64,000 nucleotides of DNA from Nonomuraea sp. NBC_00507 (GTDB lineage Bacteria > Actinomycetota > Actinomycetes > Streptosporangiales > Streptosporangiaceae), in the NCBI RefSeq assembly GCF_036013525.1, contig NZ_CP107853.1:5642001-5706000 (forward strand), given 5' to 3'. The translations under genes and the position numbers were made by a program. Within the stretch, counting starts at the first letter, position 1. The number at the start of each line of letters is the position of its first letter. This document shows positions 9,012-17,048 of this stretch, piece after piece. The notes under the pieces are model-generated. The model searched no databases and was not told the origin of the DNA. It saw nothing but the letters and a program-made list of their open reading frames with translations.

Positions 9012-9671
9012 TCAGAGCTCGCGTTCCTGCGCGTCCAAGATGGCGACCGACACCGCGACCGCCCTCGCCGGATTCCCGTCCTCGATCGCCCGCAGCAGCT
9101 CCTCGTGCGAGGTGTCCGGCTCCAGCATCGCCTCCTCCTGATCCCGCACGCTGTCGCGCAACGCGTCGCTCATGCTCCGGTAGAGGTCGGCGAGCAGCGC
9201 GTTGTGCGCCGCGTCGGCCACCAGCACGTGGAAGGCGACGTCAGCGTCCGCGTAGCCGTCCAGATCGCCCGCCTGCCCCGCCGCGTCCCGCCGGGCCAGC
9301 GTCTCGCGCAGCGCGACCAGGTCCTCCTCGCTGCGCCGGCCGGCCGCCAGCCGGGCCGCGACGAGGTCGAGCCCGCGGCGCACGTCGATGATGTCCATGG
9401 CGGCCGCCGTGTCCAGCCGCCGGCGCAGCGCGACCTTGGACTCGTCGGTGGCGGTCACGTACGTGCCGTCGCCCTGCCGGGTGTGCAGCAGCCCGGCATG
9501 GGCCAGCACCCGGACCGCCTCGCGCACGGACAGCCGGCTCATGCCCAGGCTCTGGGCGAGCTGGCTCTCGGACGGGATCTTGGTGCCGACCGGCCACGCC
9601 CCGCGGGCGATCTCCCGGCGGAGCTCGTCGATGGCGGCGTCAACGAGCGAGGTCCGAGCGACGTTTCGCAT
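9012..9671 (-). CDS. FadR-type GntR transcriptional regulator
   Basis: A 219-residue repressor-type regulator. The N-terminal GntR winged helix (about 8-75) includes IPSESQLAQSLGMSRLSVRE. The C-terminal all-helical FCD ligand domain (about 90-215) carries the metal-binding pattern D-x3-H (DADVAFHVLVADAAHN) and a later histidine (SHEELL). The FCD ligand is usually an organic acid; nothing here identifies it. AGAGG precedes the ATG. It follows the ADP-ribosylglycohydrolase gene on the same strand after 47 bases, so the two may be cotranscribed. Confidence 0.9.
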   Translation of the reverse strand: MRNVARTSLVDAAIDELRREIARGAWPVGTKIPSESQLAQSLGMSRLSVREAVRVLAHAGLLHTRQGDGTYVTATDESKVALRRRLDTAAAMDIIDVRRGLDLVAARLAAGRRSEEDLVALRETLARRDAAGQAGDLDGYADADVAFHVLVADAAHNALLADLYRSMSDALRDSVRDQEEAMLEPDTSHEELLRAIEDGNPARAVAVSVAILDAQEREL

Positions 9672-9718
9672 GCAATCCTCTTCCCATTTCGGCTGGGGAG
9701 TCCCACCTTAAGCGGTGA

Positions 9719-10804
9719 TCAGGCCAGCTCGGCGGCCAGGCGCTCGATCGTGTCGCGGCCTTCCAGCGGACGCAGCCAGGCGGGCGGCAGGGCGGCGGCG
9801 CCGTGCAGCGTGCCCAGCAGGTTGCCGCAGACCGAGCCGGTCGAGTCGCTGTCCCCGGAGTGGTTGACCGACAGCAGCAGCGCACGCTCGACGGAGGTCT
9901 CGGCCAGGGCGCAGTAGACGCCGATGGCCAGCGCCTCCTCGGCCACCCACGCCCCGCCCAGCGACTCCACCCGCTCGGGGGAAGGCGGGCCGCCGAGCTC
10001 GAGCGCCGCGCGCAGCGCCGCCGTGGTCTCCTCGTGCGCCCGGTAGTCGGCCAGCAGCTCCAGCGTGCGGTGCACGGCGGGTTCCAGGGCCTCGCCCGCG
10101 ATCAGGTAGGCGATGATCGCCGCGAACGCCCCCGCCGCCAGGTAGCCGGTGGGATGGCCATGGGTGATCTGCGCGCACGCCGCCGCCGTCTCAAAGGCCG
10201 ACCGGGGGTCGGACGGCGTACGGAACAGGCCGAAGGGGGCCGAGCGCATCACGGTGCCGCAGCCCTTCGAGTCCGGGTTCACCGGCCCCGGCTCGCCAAG
10301 GGGCGACGGGCCGGGAAAGGGCCGGCGCAACCCCGACAGGCAGGCGTTGCCGGGCGCCCGGCGCGAGTACAGCCAGCCCTCCTCGCGCAGCCGCCCCGTA
10401 CGGTGCGGCTGGTCTGCGGGCGGGGGAGCGTCGTGGCTCTGGGTGTCGTACCAGCGCAGGTATGCCTGCCGCACGGCCTCGACCACTTCCGCGTCGCTTG
10501 CCGCCGCGACTCCCGTGTCGCCTGCTCCTGGGGACGCCGCCACCGGCGCGCCGCCGGCCACCGCCGCCGATGATCCGCTAGCGTGATCGGCGCGGACGAG
10601 GCCTTCGACCGTGAAGAGCGTCATCTGGGTGTCGTCGGTGATGAGACCCGTTTTGCCGCGCCAATCGGCGACATATCCGGAAACGCCATCCGGGCCGTGA
10701 TGCTTGCGGATCTCCCGCAACGATGCGAACTCGATGGGCGCCCCGAGCGCGTCGCCGATCGCGCCGCCGAGGAGGCAACCCCGGACTCGATCCTGACCAT
10801 CCAT
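9719..10804 (-). CDS. ADP-ribosylglycohydrolase family protein
   Basis: A 361-residue DraG/ARH-fold protein. The N-terminal di-metal motif is clear (GGAIGDALGAPIEF, then D57-D58-T59 in TDDTQM), and the C-terminal NHSGDSDSTGS carries the remaining Mg/Mn ligands. The family removes ADP-ribose from proteins or small molecules. Residues about 72-105 form an Ala/Gly/Ser-rich insertion not essential to the fold. No nifH or partner transferase is nearby, so the substrate is unknown. It is divergent from the peptidase gene at 10880. Confidence 0.88.
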   Translation of the reverse strand: MDGQDRVRGCLLGGAIGDALGAPIEFASLREIRKHHGPDGVSGYVADWRGKTGLITDDTQMTLFTVEGLVRADHASGSSAAVAGGAPVAASPGAGDTGVAAASDAEVVEAVRQAYLRWYDTQSHDAPPPADQPHRTGRLREEGWLYSRRAPGNACLSGLRRPFPGPSPLGEPGPVNPDSKGCGTVMRSAPFGLFRTPSDPRSAFETAAACAQITHGHPTGYLAAGAFAAIIAYLIAGEALEPAVHRTLELLADYRAHEETTAALRAALELGGPPSPERVESLGGAWVAEEALAIGVYCALAETSVERALLLSVNHSGDSDSTGSVCGNLLGTLHGAAALPPAWLRPLEGRDTIERLAAELA

Positions 10805-10879
10805 ACCCCGGATCTTGTCAGGTCCCGAGCCGTCTGAGAGATTGCCATGTATTTTCGCTCACTCGCACGGAGGTCACGC

Positions 10880-12802
10880 GTGCCACAATTACGCCCGGCC
10901 CTCATCGCCGTCGCCCTCACCCTGGCGATCGCGACGCCAGCGCAGGCCACTGCCGGACCTGCCCTCACCATCGAGAACGGCCGTACGCAGCCGGTCTTCT
11001 CCTATGCGGACGCGATCCGCGAGCACGTGTACGTCGAGTCCACTGTCGACAGCGACCTGGACGGCAAGCTCGACAAAGTACGTGTGGACATCATCAGGCC
11101 CAAGGAGTCCGGCCCCGGACTCAAGGTGCCCGTGATCATCGACGAGAGCCCGTACTACGACAACTCGGGCCGCGGCAACGAAGGCGAGCGCAAGGTCTAC
11201 GACGCCGCCGGAAATGTCGCGAAATTCCCCCTCTTCTACGATAACTACTTCGTCCCCCGCGGCTACGCCGTCCTCAACGTCGACATGCTCGGCACCACCA
11301 GGTCCGAGGGCTGCCCCGACATCGGCGGCAAGGCCGACGTGCTGGGCGGCAAGGCCGTCATCGACTGGCTGAACGGCCGCGCCAAGGCGTACAAGGCCGA
11401 CGGCGCCCCCGCCGTGGCCGACTGGACGACCGGCAACGCCGCCATGATCGGCAAGTCGTACGACGGCACCCTGGCCAACGCCGTCGCCGCCACCGGCGTC
11501 GAGGGCCTGAAGACCATCGTGCCGATCTCGGCGATCAGCTCCTGGTACAAGTACCAGCGCTCGAACGGCGTGATCTACAACTACGACTACGCCTCCTGGC
11601 TGGCCAACTACGTCGACACCGACCCCGAGGCCAAGTGCAAGCCGGTCCGCGACAAGATGGACGCCGAGGACGGCGACGACACGGGCAACTACAACCCGTT
11701 CTGGGCCGAGCGCGACTACATCAAGGGCCTGCTCGGCGACGCCTCCAAGGTCAAGGCCAGCGTCTTCGTCATCCACACCGTCAACGACCTCAACGTCAAG
11801 CCGGACAACTTCTCCGCCTGGTGGAAGGCCCTGGCCGACCGGGACGTGCCGCGCAAGATCTGGGTCGGCCAGACCCAGCACGTGGACCCGTTCGACTTCG
11901 AAGGCCGCAGAGGGCTCTGGGTGGACACCCTGCACCGCTGGTTCGACCGCTGGCTGCACGGCGTCGACAACGGGATCATGAGGGAGTCCCGCGCCGACGT
12001 CGAGGTCGGGCCGGCGAAGTGGATCACTCAGCGCGACTGGCCGGCGCCGTTCGCGATGAAGGCGACGCTGCGTCCCGCGCCCGACGGCTCGCTCGGGCTC
12101 AAGCCCGCCGCCAAGAACAGCACCGCCTCGTTCACCGACGTCGCCATGAGCGAGACCGCCATGGTGGCCGACGTGGGCACCCCGAATCCGGGACGGGTGG
12201 CGTTCACCACCGGCGCGCTCCCGCTCGACCTGCGCCTGTCCGGCACACCCACCGCCGACCTGCGGGTCAAGCTGGACAAGCCCACCTCTAACCTGACCGC
12301 CCTGCTCGTCGACTTCGGCGAGGACACCCGCGTCGACTGGCGCCGCGGCCAGGGCATCACCACGCTCACCGAGGAGGACTGCCACGGCGAGAGCACCGCG
12401 GCCGACGACGCCTGCTACAAGAAGGTCGTCACGAACGTGGCCACCCGTCCGCTGGAGATCGTCGCCCGCGGCTGGATAGACGTGCAGAACCGCTTCTCGC
12501 TCAGCCAGGCCGCGCCGCTGCCCGTCGGCACGTACGGCACGGTGAAGTGGCTGACGTTGCCGCAGGACTACATCTTCAAGAAGGGCCACAGGATCGGCCT
12601 GGTGATCGCGGGCACCGACTCCACCTACAGCGGTGAGACCGGAACCGGCGCCGGCGTCACCGTCGACCTGGCCCAGAGCAGTGTCGTCGTGCCGTTCGCG
12701 CTGACCACGCCGCTGGCCGACGTGCCGCAGGACAAGGCCAGGTTCCACGGACCCGACCGGATCGAGCTGCCCAAGCCCGAATCCGCGTTCCAGTTCTTCT
12801 AA
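10880..12802 (+). CDS. Secreted Xaa-Pro dipeptidyl-peptidase-like hydrolase (CocE/NonD family)
   Basis: A 640-residue secreted serine hydrolase. GGAGG at 10869-10873 with 6-base spacing selects the GTG at 10880 over an upstream ATG at 10847. This gives a clean signal peptide ending near PAQA (residue 23). The alpha/beta-hydrolase core holds the probable triad Ser193 (GKSYDG), Asp303 (VNDLNV) and His334 (QTQHVD). A C-terminal jelly-roll domain typical of PepX/CocE enzymes follows. PepX-type enzymes release X-Pro dipeptides; related members hydrolyse esters, so the exact substrate is open. A strong terminator follows. Confidence 0.9.
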   Translation: MPQLRPALIAVALTLAIATPAQATAGPALTIENGRTQPVFSYADAIREHVYVESTVDSDLDGKLDKVRVDIIRPKESGPGLKVPVIIDESPYYDNSGRGNEGERKVYDAAGNVAKFPLFYDNYFVPRGYAVLNVDMLGTTRSEGCPDIGGKADVLGGKAVIDWLNGRAKAYKADGAPAVADWTTGNAAMIGKSYDGTLANAVAATGVEGLKTIVPISAISSWYKYQRSNGVIYNYDYASWLANYVDTDPEAKCKPVRDKMDAEDGDDTGNYNPFWAERDYIKGLLGDASKVKASVFVIHTVNDLNVKPDNFSAWWKALADRDVPRKIWVGQTQHVDPFDFEGRRGLWVDTLHRWFDRWLHGVDNGIMRESRADVEVGPAKWITQRDWPAPFAMKATLRPAPDGSLGLKPAAKNSTASFTDVAMSETAMVADVGTPNPGRVAFTTGALPLDLRLSGTPTADLRVKLDKPTSNLTALLVDFGEDTRVDWRRGQGITTLTEEDCHGESTAADDACYKKVVTNVATRPLEIVARGWIDVQNRFSLSQAAPLPVGTYGTVKWLTLPQDYIFKKGHRIGLVIAGTDSTYSGETGTGAGVTVDLAQSSVVVPFALTTPLADVPQDKARFHGPDRIELPKPESAFQFF

Positions 12803-12811
12803 ACCGCTCGC

Positions 12812-12839
12812 GGCCCCGGGCTCTGCGGAGCCCGGGGCC
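12812..12839. terminator. Bidirectional terminator between convergent genes
   Basis: A perfect 12-bp stem (GGCCCCGGGCTC at 12812-12823, GAGCCCGGGGCC at 12828-12839) with a 4-base loop fills the 39-base gap between the peptidase gene and the leftward operon end. There is no T run, which is common in actinomycetes. Confidence 0.85.
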
Positions 12840-12841
12840 CC

Positions 12842-14257
12842 TTACCGCCAGTTGCTCCAACGCACGCTCGTCAGGCTGGACTGCGCGGCGGTGGTGACCT
12901 GGGGCACCCCCGGAGCTCGGGGGTCCTCGAGCAGCACGCTCGGCTGCGAGGCGGCCCTGGTGATCGTGGCCGGGTGCTCGCGGGCGTTCAGCATCGCCCA
13001 CACCAGCCCGGCCGCCAGCAGACCCACGCCCAGGATCAGCGCGAGCCTGGCCACCGCCCTGATGGGCGCCCCGGCCTCGGGGTCGTCGTCGCCGGAGCGG
13101 TCACGCCAGTATTCCTGCCACTGCCGGCTCTGGAGATCGGCCAGCTCGTCGCTCAGGGTGATCCCGCCGTACCGGATGATCTCGCCCTCAGGCTTGTGGA
13201 ACCCGTTGCTCTCGCCCTTCAGCGCGGCGCTGTAGACCAGCTTGTCGCCGTTGACACCGCCGCGGAAGGCCCGCGTGCGGCTGGGCGGCGTGAACGGGTG
13301 CCGGCCGCGCACGGGGGGTGCGGCGGGTTGCTCCTGGTCGGCGGCAGCCGCGCCCGCCGCCGACCAGGGCTCTCCCGGAGTCGCCGTCGTGGGGTCGGCG
13401 ACCGGGACGTGCGAGGTGGAGCCGGGAACCGGGACGTGCGGCGTGGAGCCGGGAACCGGTGGGACCGCCGCCGCGCCCGTCTGCATGGGGCCGGGCTCCT
13501 TGGGACCGGTCTCCACCAGCGTGCGGGCCTGCACAGGAAAGCCGTCCCTCCGCCAGACAGGCCCCTCGCCAGGCAGCGGCTGGGCCGAGGCCAGCCGGTT
13601 GGGAAGCGTGCCGGGCAACGTCGTGATCGGCAGCCGGCGCAGGAGCGCGCCCGCCGTCATGGTCCTGGGCGCGGCCCGGCAGATCGCGCAGGACTGGATG
13701 TGGCGGCCGATCCTGGCCCTGGCCCGTCGCCCGGGCGCCGCGACCCACTCCGCCATCCGCGCCGTCAGATCCGGGCAGCCGCCACTGCCGCGGGCGGCCA
13801 TGATCGCGGCGAACCACCCCTCGAGGCCGGCCGCGGCCTGCGTCACGACGGCCCGTACGTCGGCCGCGCCGAGCTCGAAGATCACGGCCAGCTCGGCGTC
13901 GGACAGGCCGTGCCGCACCGACAGGTCGAGCAGCTCCCGCTGCGGGCGGTCCAGGGACAGCAGGGCCTCGGGGAGCAACTCCGACATGCGTCCTGGGCGT
14001 GACCAGGAGCCGATGCTCGCGGGCTTGGCCACGATCGCGCGGTGTGCCCTGGCCACCCCGTACAACCAGGGCCGGCGCAGGGCCGGGTCCATGACGCGGT
14101 CGGCGTACAGGTGCGCCGTCAGCAGCGCGCCGGCGACGGCCTGCTCGGCGTCGCCCGCGGCGAGCTCGGTGCGGCAGTAGTCATAGAGCCGGGCTCCATG
14201 TTTGTCGCACAGGTCGCGAATGGCCTGGCGAGCGTCGTCCGACAGGGTTCGCCACAT
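12842..14257 (-). CDS. Membrane protein joining sigma-factor-like helices to an anti-sigma zinc motif
   Basis: A 471-residue protein, last gene of a six-gene operon. GGAGG at 14266-14270 favours the ATG at 14257 over a GTG at 14266. Residues about 10-75 resemble sigma-70 region 2, and 98-150 resemble region 4 with a helix-turn-helix (LSDAELAVIFELGAADVRA). At 186-193 there is His-x3-Cys-x2-Cys (HIQSCAIC), the zinc motif of ZAS anti-sigma factors. A long Pro/Thr/Ala linker with a tandem 9-residue repeat (PGSTPHVPV, PGSTSHVPV at 270-287) leads to one TM helix (402-423) and a short outer tail. The domain reading is mine from motifs. Whether it binds RNA polymerase is unknown. Confidence 0.75.
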   Translation of the reverse strand: MWRTLSDDARQAIRDLCDKHGARLYDYCRTELAAGDAEQAVAGALLTAHLYADRVMDPALRRPWLYGVARAHRAIVAKPASIGSWSRPGRMSELLPEALLSLDRPQRELLDLSVRHGLSDAELAVIFELGAADVRAVVTQAAAGLEGWFAAIMAARGSGGCPDLTARMAEWVAAPGRRARARIGRHIQSCAICRAAPRTMTAGALLRRLPITTLPGTLPNRLASAQPLPGEGPVWRRDGFPVQARTLVETGPKEPGPMQTGAAAVPPVPGSTPHVPVPGSTSHVPVADPTTATPGEPWSAAGAAAADQEQPAAPPVRGRHPFTPPSRTRAFRGGVNGDKLVYSAALKGESNGFHKPEGEIIRYGGITLSDELADLQSRQWQEYWRDRSGDDDPEAGAPIRAVARLALILGVGLLAAGLVWAMLNAREHPATITRAASQPSVLLEDPRAPGVPQVTTAAQSSLTSVRWSNWR

Positions 14258-14272
14258 CCGGCGCACCTCCTC

Positions 14273-15442
14273 TCACGTCTTCCCCGGCACCGTCATGTCC
14301 AGGAGGGATGCCTGCGCCAGATAGGCCCGGGTCGCGTCGGGGTCGCCGGCGATCGCCCGCAATCCCGCCATGGCCGCGGCCAGCCTGGCGCTGTCGTGCT
14401 CGCGCACGCCTGCCAGCCGCGTCTCCCCGCGCGGCACCACTCGCTGCATCAGCACCGAGCGCCGCCGCCAGGCCCACGCCTCCAGCGCCGCGGGCGGGGC
14501 GAAGCCGCCCAGCACCGCCGCGATCACCTGACCGACCTCGGCCGCGTCGTGGATTCCCGCGTTCATGTTCAGGCCGCCGACGGTGGAGGTCAGGTGCGCG
14601 GCGTCGCCGACGAACATGACCCGCCCGCACCGGTACGAGGTCAGCACGCCCCTCGACAGGCCGAACCGGTCCGCGCCCGTCACATGGATCGGCCCACTGG
14701 CCCCCGGCAGGGACCGGCGCACCAGCAGCGACAGGTTCGCCGGGGACAGCGGCTCGTGCGAGTCGACGGGGATCTTGAAGATGATCCGCCAGTGGTCCGG
14801 CAGCGCGAGCAGCGTGCACGACTGCTGCACGTCCCGCACGTACGTCAACGGCGCCAAGCTGGGCAGCAGCCGGTCCAGCGGCGAGTCGGTGAACACCCGC
14901 AACGCCTGCGTCGGGTACCCGGACCTGGGAAACGGCAGCCCCAGGGACCCGCGCACCGTGCTGTGCGCGCCGTCGGCGGCGATCATGTACCGGGCCCGCG
15001 CCCAGGTGTGGCCGACGCGGACCCGGATCCCTGTGCCGCCTTCCGCCACACCGTCCACGCGGGTGCCGAACCGCACGTCGACGCCGGGGTAGACGTTGAG
15101 CGCCGCCAGGAGCAGCGGCGTGAGCGCGGTCTGGTCGGCGTGGATCCTGAACGGATGCCTGGTCAGCCCGTCCAGCCGGTTCATGCCCATCTCGGCCAGC
15201 ACGATCCCCGACCGGTCCCGCCACTGCACCCGGTCGACCACGCGGCCCTTGGCGACGAGCTGCGCGGCCACGCCGAGCTCGTCGAGCAGGTCCAAAGTGG
15301 CCGGATGGAAGGTGCAGGCCCGCGGCTGCCGGATCGGCTCGCTCTCGCGTTCCAGGACGGTGACCGGGATCCCCGCCCTGGCCAGGGAGAGCGCCGCGGT
15401 CAGCCCCGCCGGCCCCGCTCCCACCACGATGACGCCGTTCAT
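14273..15442 (-). CDS. FAD-dependent monooxygenase, group A (PHBH-like)
   Basis: A 389-residue flavoprotein. The Rossmann motif VGAGPAGLTAALSLARAG lies at residues 6-23. RVMFVGDAAHLTSTVGG (about 280-295) is the second FAD-binding GD motif, and a DG-type segment (MIAADGAHSTVR) lies between them. This is the layout of aromatic hydroxylases and of tailoring oxygenases in natural-product pathways. Its ATG overlaps the stop of the isomerase-like gene (ATGA), so the two enzymes are made together and may act on consecutive intermediates. The substrate cannot be told from sequence. Confidence 0.88.
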   Translation of the reverse strand: MNGVIVVGAGPAGLTAALSLARAGIPVTVLERESEPIRQPRACTFHPATLDLLDELGVAAQLVAKGRVVDRVQWRDRSGIVLAEMGMNRLDGLTRHPFRIHADQTALTPLLLAALNVYPGVDVRFGTRVDGVAEGGTGIRVRVGHTWARARYMIAADGAHSTVRGSLGLPFPRSGYPTQALRVFTDSPLDRLLPSLAPLTYVRDVQQSCTLLALPDHWRIIFKIPVDSHEPLSPANLSLLVRRSLPGASGPIHVTGADRFGLSRGVLTSYRCGRVMFVGDAAHLTSTVGGLNMNAGIHDAAEVGQVIAAVLGGFAPPAALEAWAWRRRSVLMQRVVPRGETRLAGVREHDSARLAAAMAGLRAIAGDPDATRAYLAQASLLDMTVPGKT

Positions 15443-16191
15443 GCCGGCCGCCTCCCTTGCGCCGCCATCGGGCGGCGGTAAGGCACGCGGCCGAGCTTCA
15501 CGTGCTGCCCGACGGCGTGGGACAGGGCCCACCAGGCCGTGCAGAGGTTGGAGGTGAGCAGCAGCCGGTCGTTGCCGGCGCTGAGCGGGCCGAGCACGGG
15601 CAGCGTGGCCATGCCGGTGCCGGTGAACAGCAGCACCGCGTCCCCCGGCACCTCGGCCAGCTCGACCTGGTTGATCAGCTCGGCCGGGGTGACCGCGTAC
15701 GAGGAGTAGCCGTCCTTGGCCCGTACCTGGACCACCCGGGTGACGTTCAGGCCGGCGGACTTCCAGAACCGCTCGGCCAGCTCGGTCAGCCACGGCTGGT
15801 ACGGCGACACCAGCACGATGTCGCCCACCACGACGTGATCCAGCGCCTCACGCGTGGCCAGCGTGGCCGAGGCGAACGGCACCCCGGCCATGGCGCTCAG
15901 CTCGGCGCACTGATCGCGGTCCGCGTCGGGGCCGAGCAGGTAGCGAGGTTCGCTGCAGGCCATGACCATGGCGCTGAGCGGCAGGCCGTCGAACGCGGAG
16001 ACCATGAGGGGCAGGTCGTCGTTGTAACCCTCCAGCCGTTCGGCCAGGGGCAGCCTGCGCCGTACGGGAAGGCGGGCGACATGCATGTCGGCCCGCGACC
16101 CGAGCAGGCGGGTCAGCTCTGGCTCCGCCGACGGGTTCGCGGGCGCGACGATCACGCCCACCCGGCCGCGGCGCGCCGAACCGGTGCGCAT
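15439..16191 (-). CDS. Maleate isomerase / Asp-Glu racemase-like enzyme
   Basis: A 250-residue protein of the Asp/Glu racemase, arylmalonate decarboxylase and maleate cis-trans isomerase superfamily. The two catalytic cysteine positions are present: Cys79 (VMACSEPRYL) and Cys217 (TSNLCTAWWAL), the latter in the SSN-x-C/T context of maleate isomerases. GGAGG nine bases before the ATG at 16191 sets the start. Together with the overlapping flavin monooxygenase it could serve ring-opening catabolism (maleate to fumarate) or a biosynthetic isomerisation. No dioxygenase or amidase of a known pathway is nearby, so this is only a suggestion. Confidence 0.8.
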   Translation of the reverse strand: MRTGSARRGRVGVIVAPANPSAEPELTRLLGSRADMHVARLPVRRRLPLAERLEGYNDDLPLMVSAFDGLPLSAMVMACSEPRYLLGPDADRDQCAELSAMAGVPFASATLATREALDHVVVGDIVLVSPYQPWLTELAERFWKSAGLNVTRVVQVRAKDGYSSYAVTPAELINQVELAEVPGDAVLLFTGTGMATLPVLGPLSAGNDRLLLTSNLCTAWWALSHAVGQHVKLGRVPYRRPMAAQGRRPA

Positions 16192-16214
16192 AGGGGTGTC
16201 CTCCAGAGGGGGTA

Positions 16215-16403
16215 TCAGGAGGCGCGGTGCCGCAGCGCCTGGTCGATCTCGGTGATGGCCTGGACGGACACTTGGCGGATGCGGCGCAGCCGATGCACGG
16301 TACGCGCTGATGTCTGCTCGTCCCGGTCCTGCGGCGTGCCGGCCCGGGCACCGCGCGTGGGGACTTCGTGTGGTTGTGACCTGTGCATCTCGTCGGCGAG
16401 CAT
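16215..16403 (-). CDS. Small basic peptide encoded inside the operon
   Basis: A 62-residue ORF with a good ribosome binding site (AGGAG, 5 bases before the ATG). It sits 12 bases after the membrane-protein gene and 23 bases before the isomerase gene. The protein is hydrophilic and Arg-rich; the C-terminal half (HRLRRIRQVSVQAITEIDQALRH) looks helical and amphipathic. It has no cysteine, signal peptide or TM segment. It could be a small adaptor, a regulator of the operon's enzymes, or a modified-peptide precursor, but no maturation enzyme of a known RiPP class is adjacent. I do not recognise the family. Confidence 0.6.
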   Translation of the reverse strand: MLADEMHRSQPHEVPTRGARAGTPQDRDEQTSARTVHRLRRIRQVSVQAITEIDQALRHRAS

Positions 16404-16415
16404 CTTCGCTCCTGT

Positions 16416-17048
16416 CTATCGCGGGTTGACGACTCGGGAGTCGCTTGCGGATCGTCCGCACTGCCCGGCGAGGAGCCGGCCGGACATCGCCGGCTCCTCT
16501 TCCGCCGCGCGTTGAGATCGATGACCGGTCTCACGTCCCGACGCCCCGGCGACCCGCACCAGCGCCGTGGCGGCGAGCAGAACGGCGGCCGGGAAGGCCA
16601 CCAGCACAGCGGCGTGCACAGGCGCCGGCCCCTTAAGGAGCCGGCCGATCAGCACCGTGGCGCCTGTCACGCCGATCGCCCCACCTAGCACCACCCCTGT
16701 GCCGATGGCTCCGATCGTGGAGGCGCGCCGAGCCGGCGGCACGCCTCCACCCAGGGCATAAAGCCGGCCCCAGGCGCTACCCCTCGAGTTGGCCAGCACG
16801 CCAGCCGCTACCGCGCTGGCCAACAGCACCGCACCGACTAGGTCGGGCACGTGCCGCACGGTGCCGGGGGGGCGGGGAAGCGCCGGGGCCAGCGCCAAGG
16901 GCGCCGCCGCCAGTCCCGCGCAGGGGACGAGCAGACCGCGCCGGCCATGGTCAGCCGGCGGCGGCGCGTACATCATCGCGGCACCCTGAACCGGCCGCGG
17001 CGGCCGTGCCGCCGAGGTCGAGTGCTCGCGAAGGAGGGTCGGCGTCAT
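16416..17048 (-). CDS. Predicted four-TM membrane protein
   Basis: A 210-residue protein whose ATG overlaps the preceding stop by 4 bases (TCAT at 17045-17048 on the plus strand). Four hydrophobic stretches rich in Ala, Gly, Leu and Val (about 45-65, 75-95, 115-140, 150-172) are separated by short basic loops. The C-terminal 35 residues are polar and probably cytoplasmic. An internal ATG about 70 bases downstream is an alternative start, because the first has only a weak GGGAA element. No family is recognised. It may anchor or export something for the operon. Confidence 0.65.
   Translation of the reverse strand: MTPTLLREHSTSAARPPRPVQGAAMMYAPPPADHGRRGLLVPCAGLAAAPLALAPALPRPPGTVRHVPDLVGAVLLASAVAAGVLANSRGSAWGRLYALGGGVPPARRASTIGAIGTGVVLGGAIGVTGATVLIGRLLKGPAPVHAAVLVAFPAAVLLAATALVRVAGASGRETGHRSQRAAEEEPAMSGRLLAGQCGRSASDSRVVNPR

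Noticed and set aside
9719..10804. ADP-ribosylglycohydrolase as a DraG-type nitrogen regulator linked to the nitrate operon
   Set aside because: No nitrogenase, DraT or PII gene is near, and it is separated by several unrelated transcription units.
16215..16403. The operon peptide as a lanthipeptide or lasso precursor
   Set aside because: No Cys/Ser/Thr-rich core and no lanthionine synthetase, lasso cyclase or radical SAM gene in the window.
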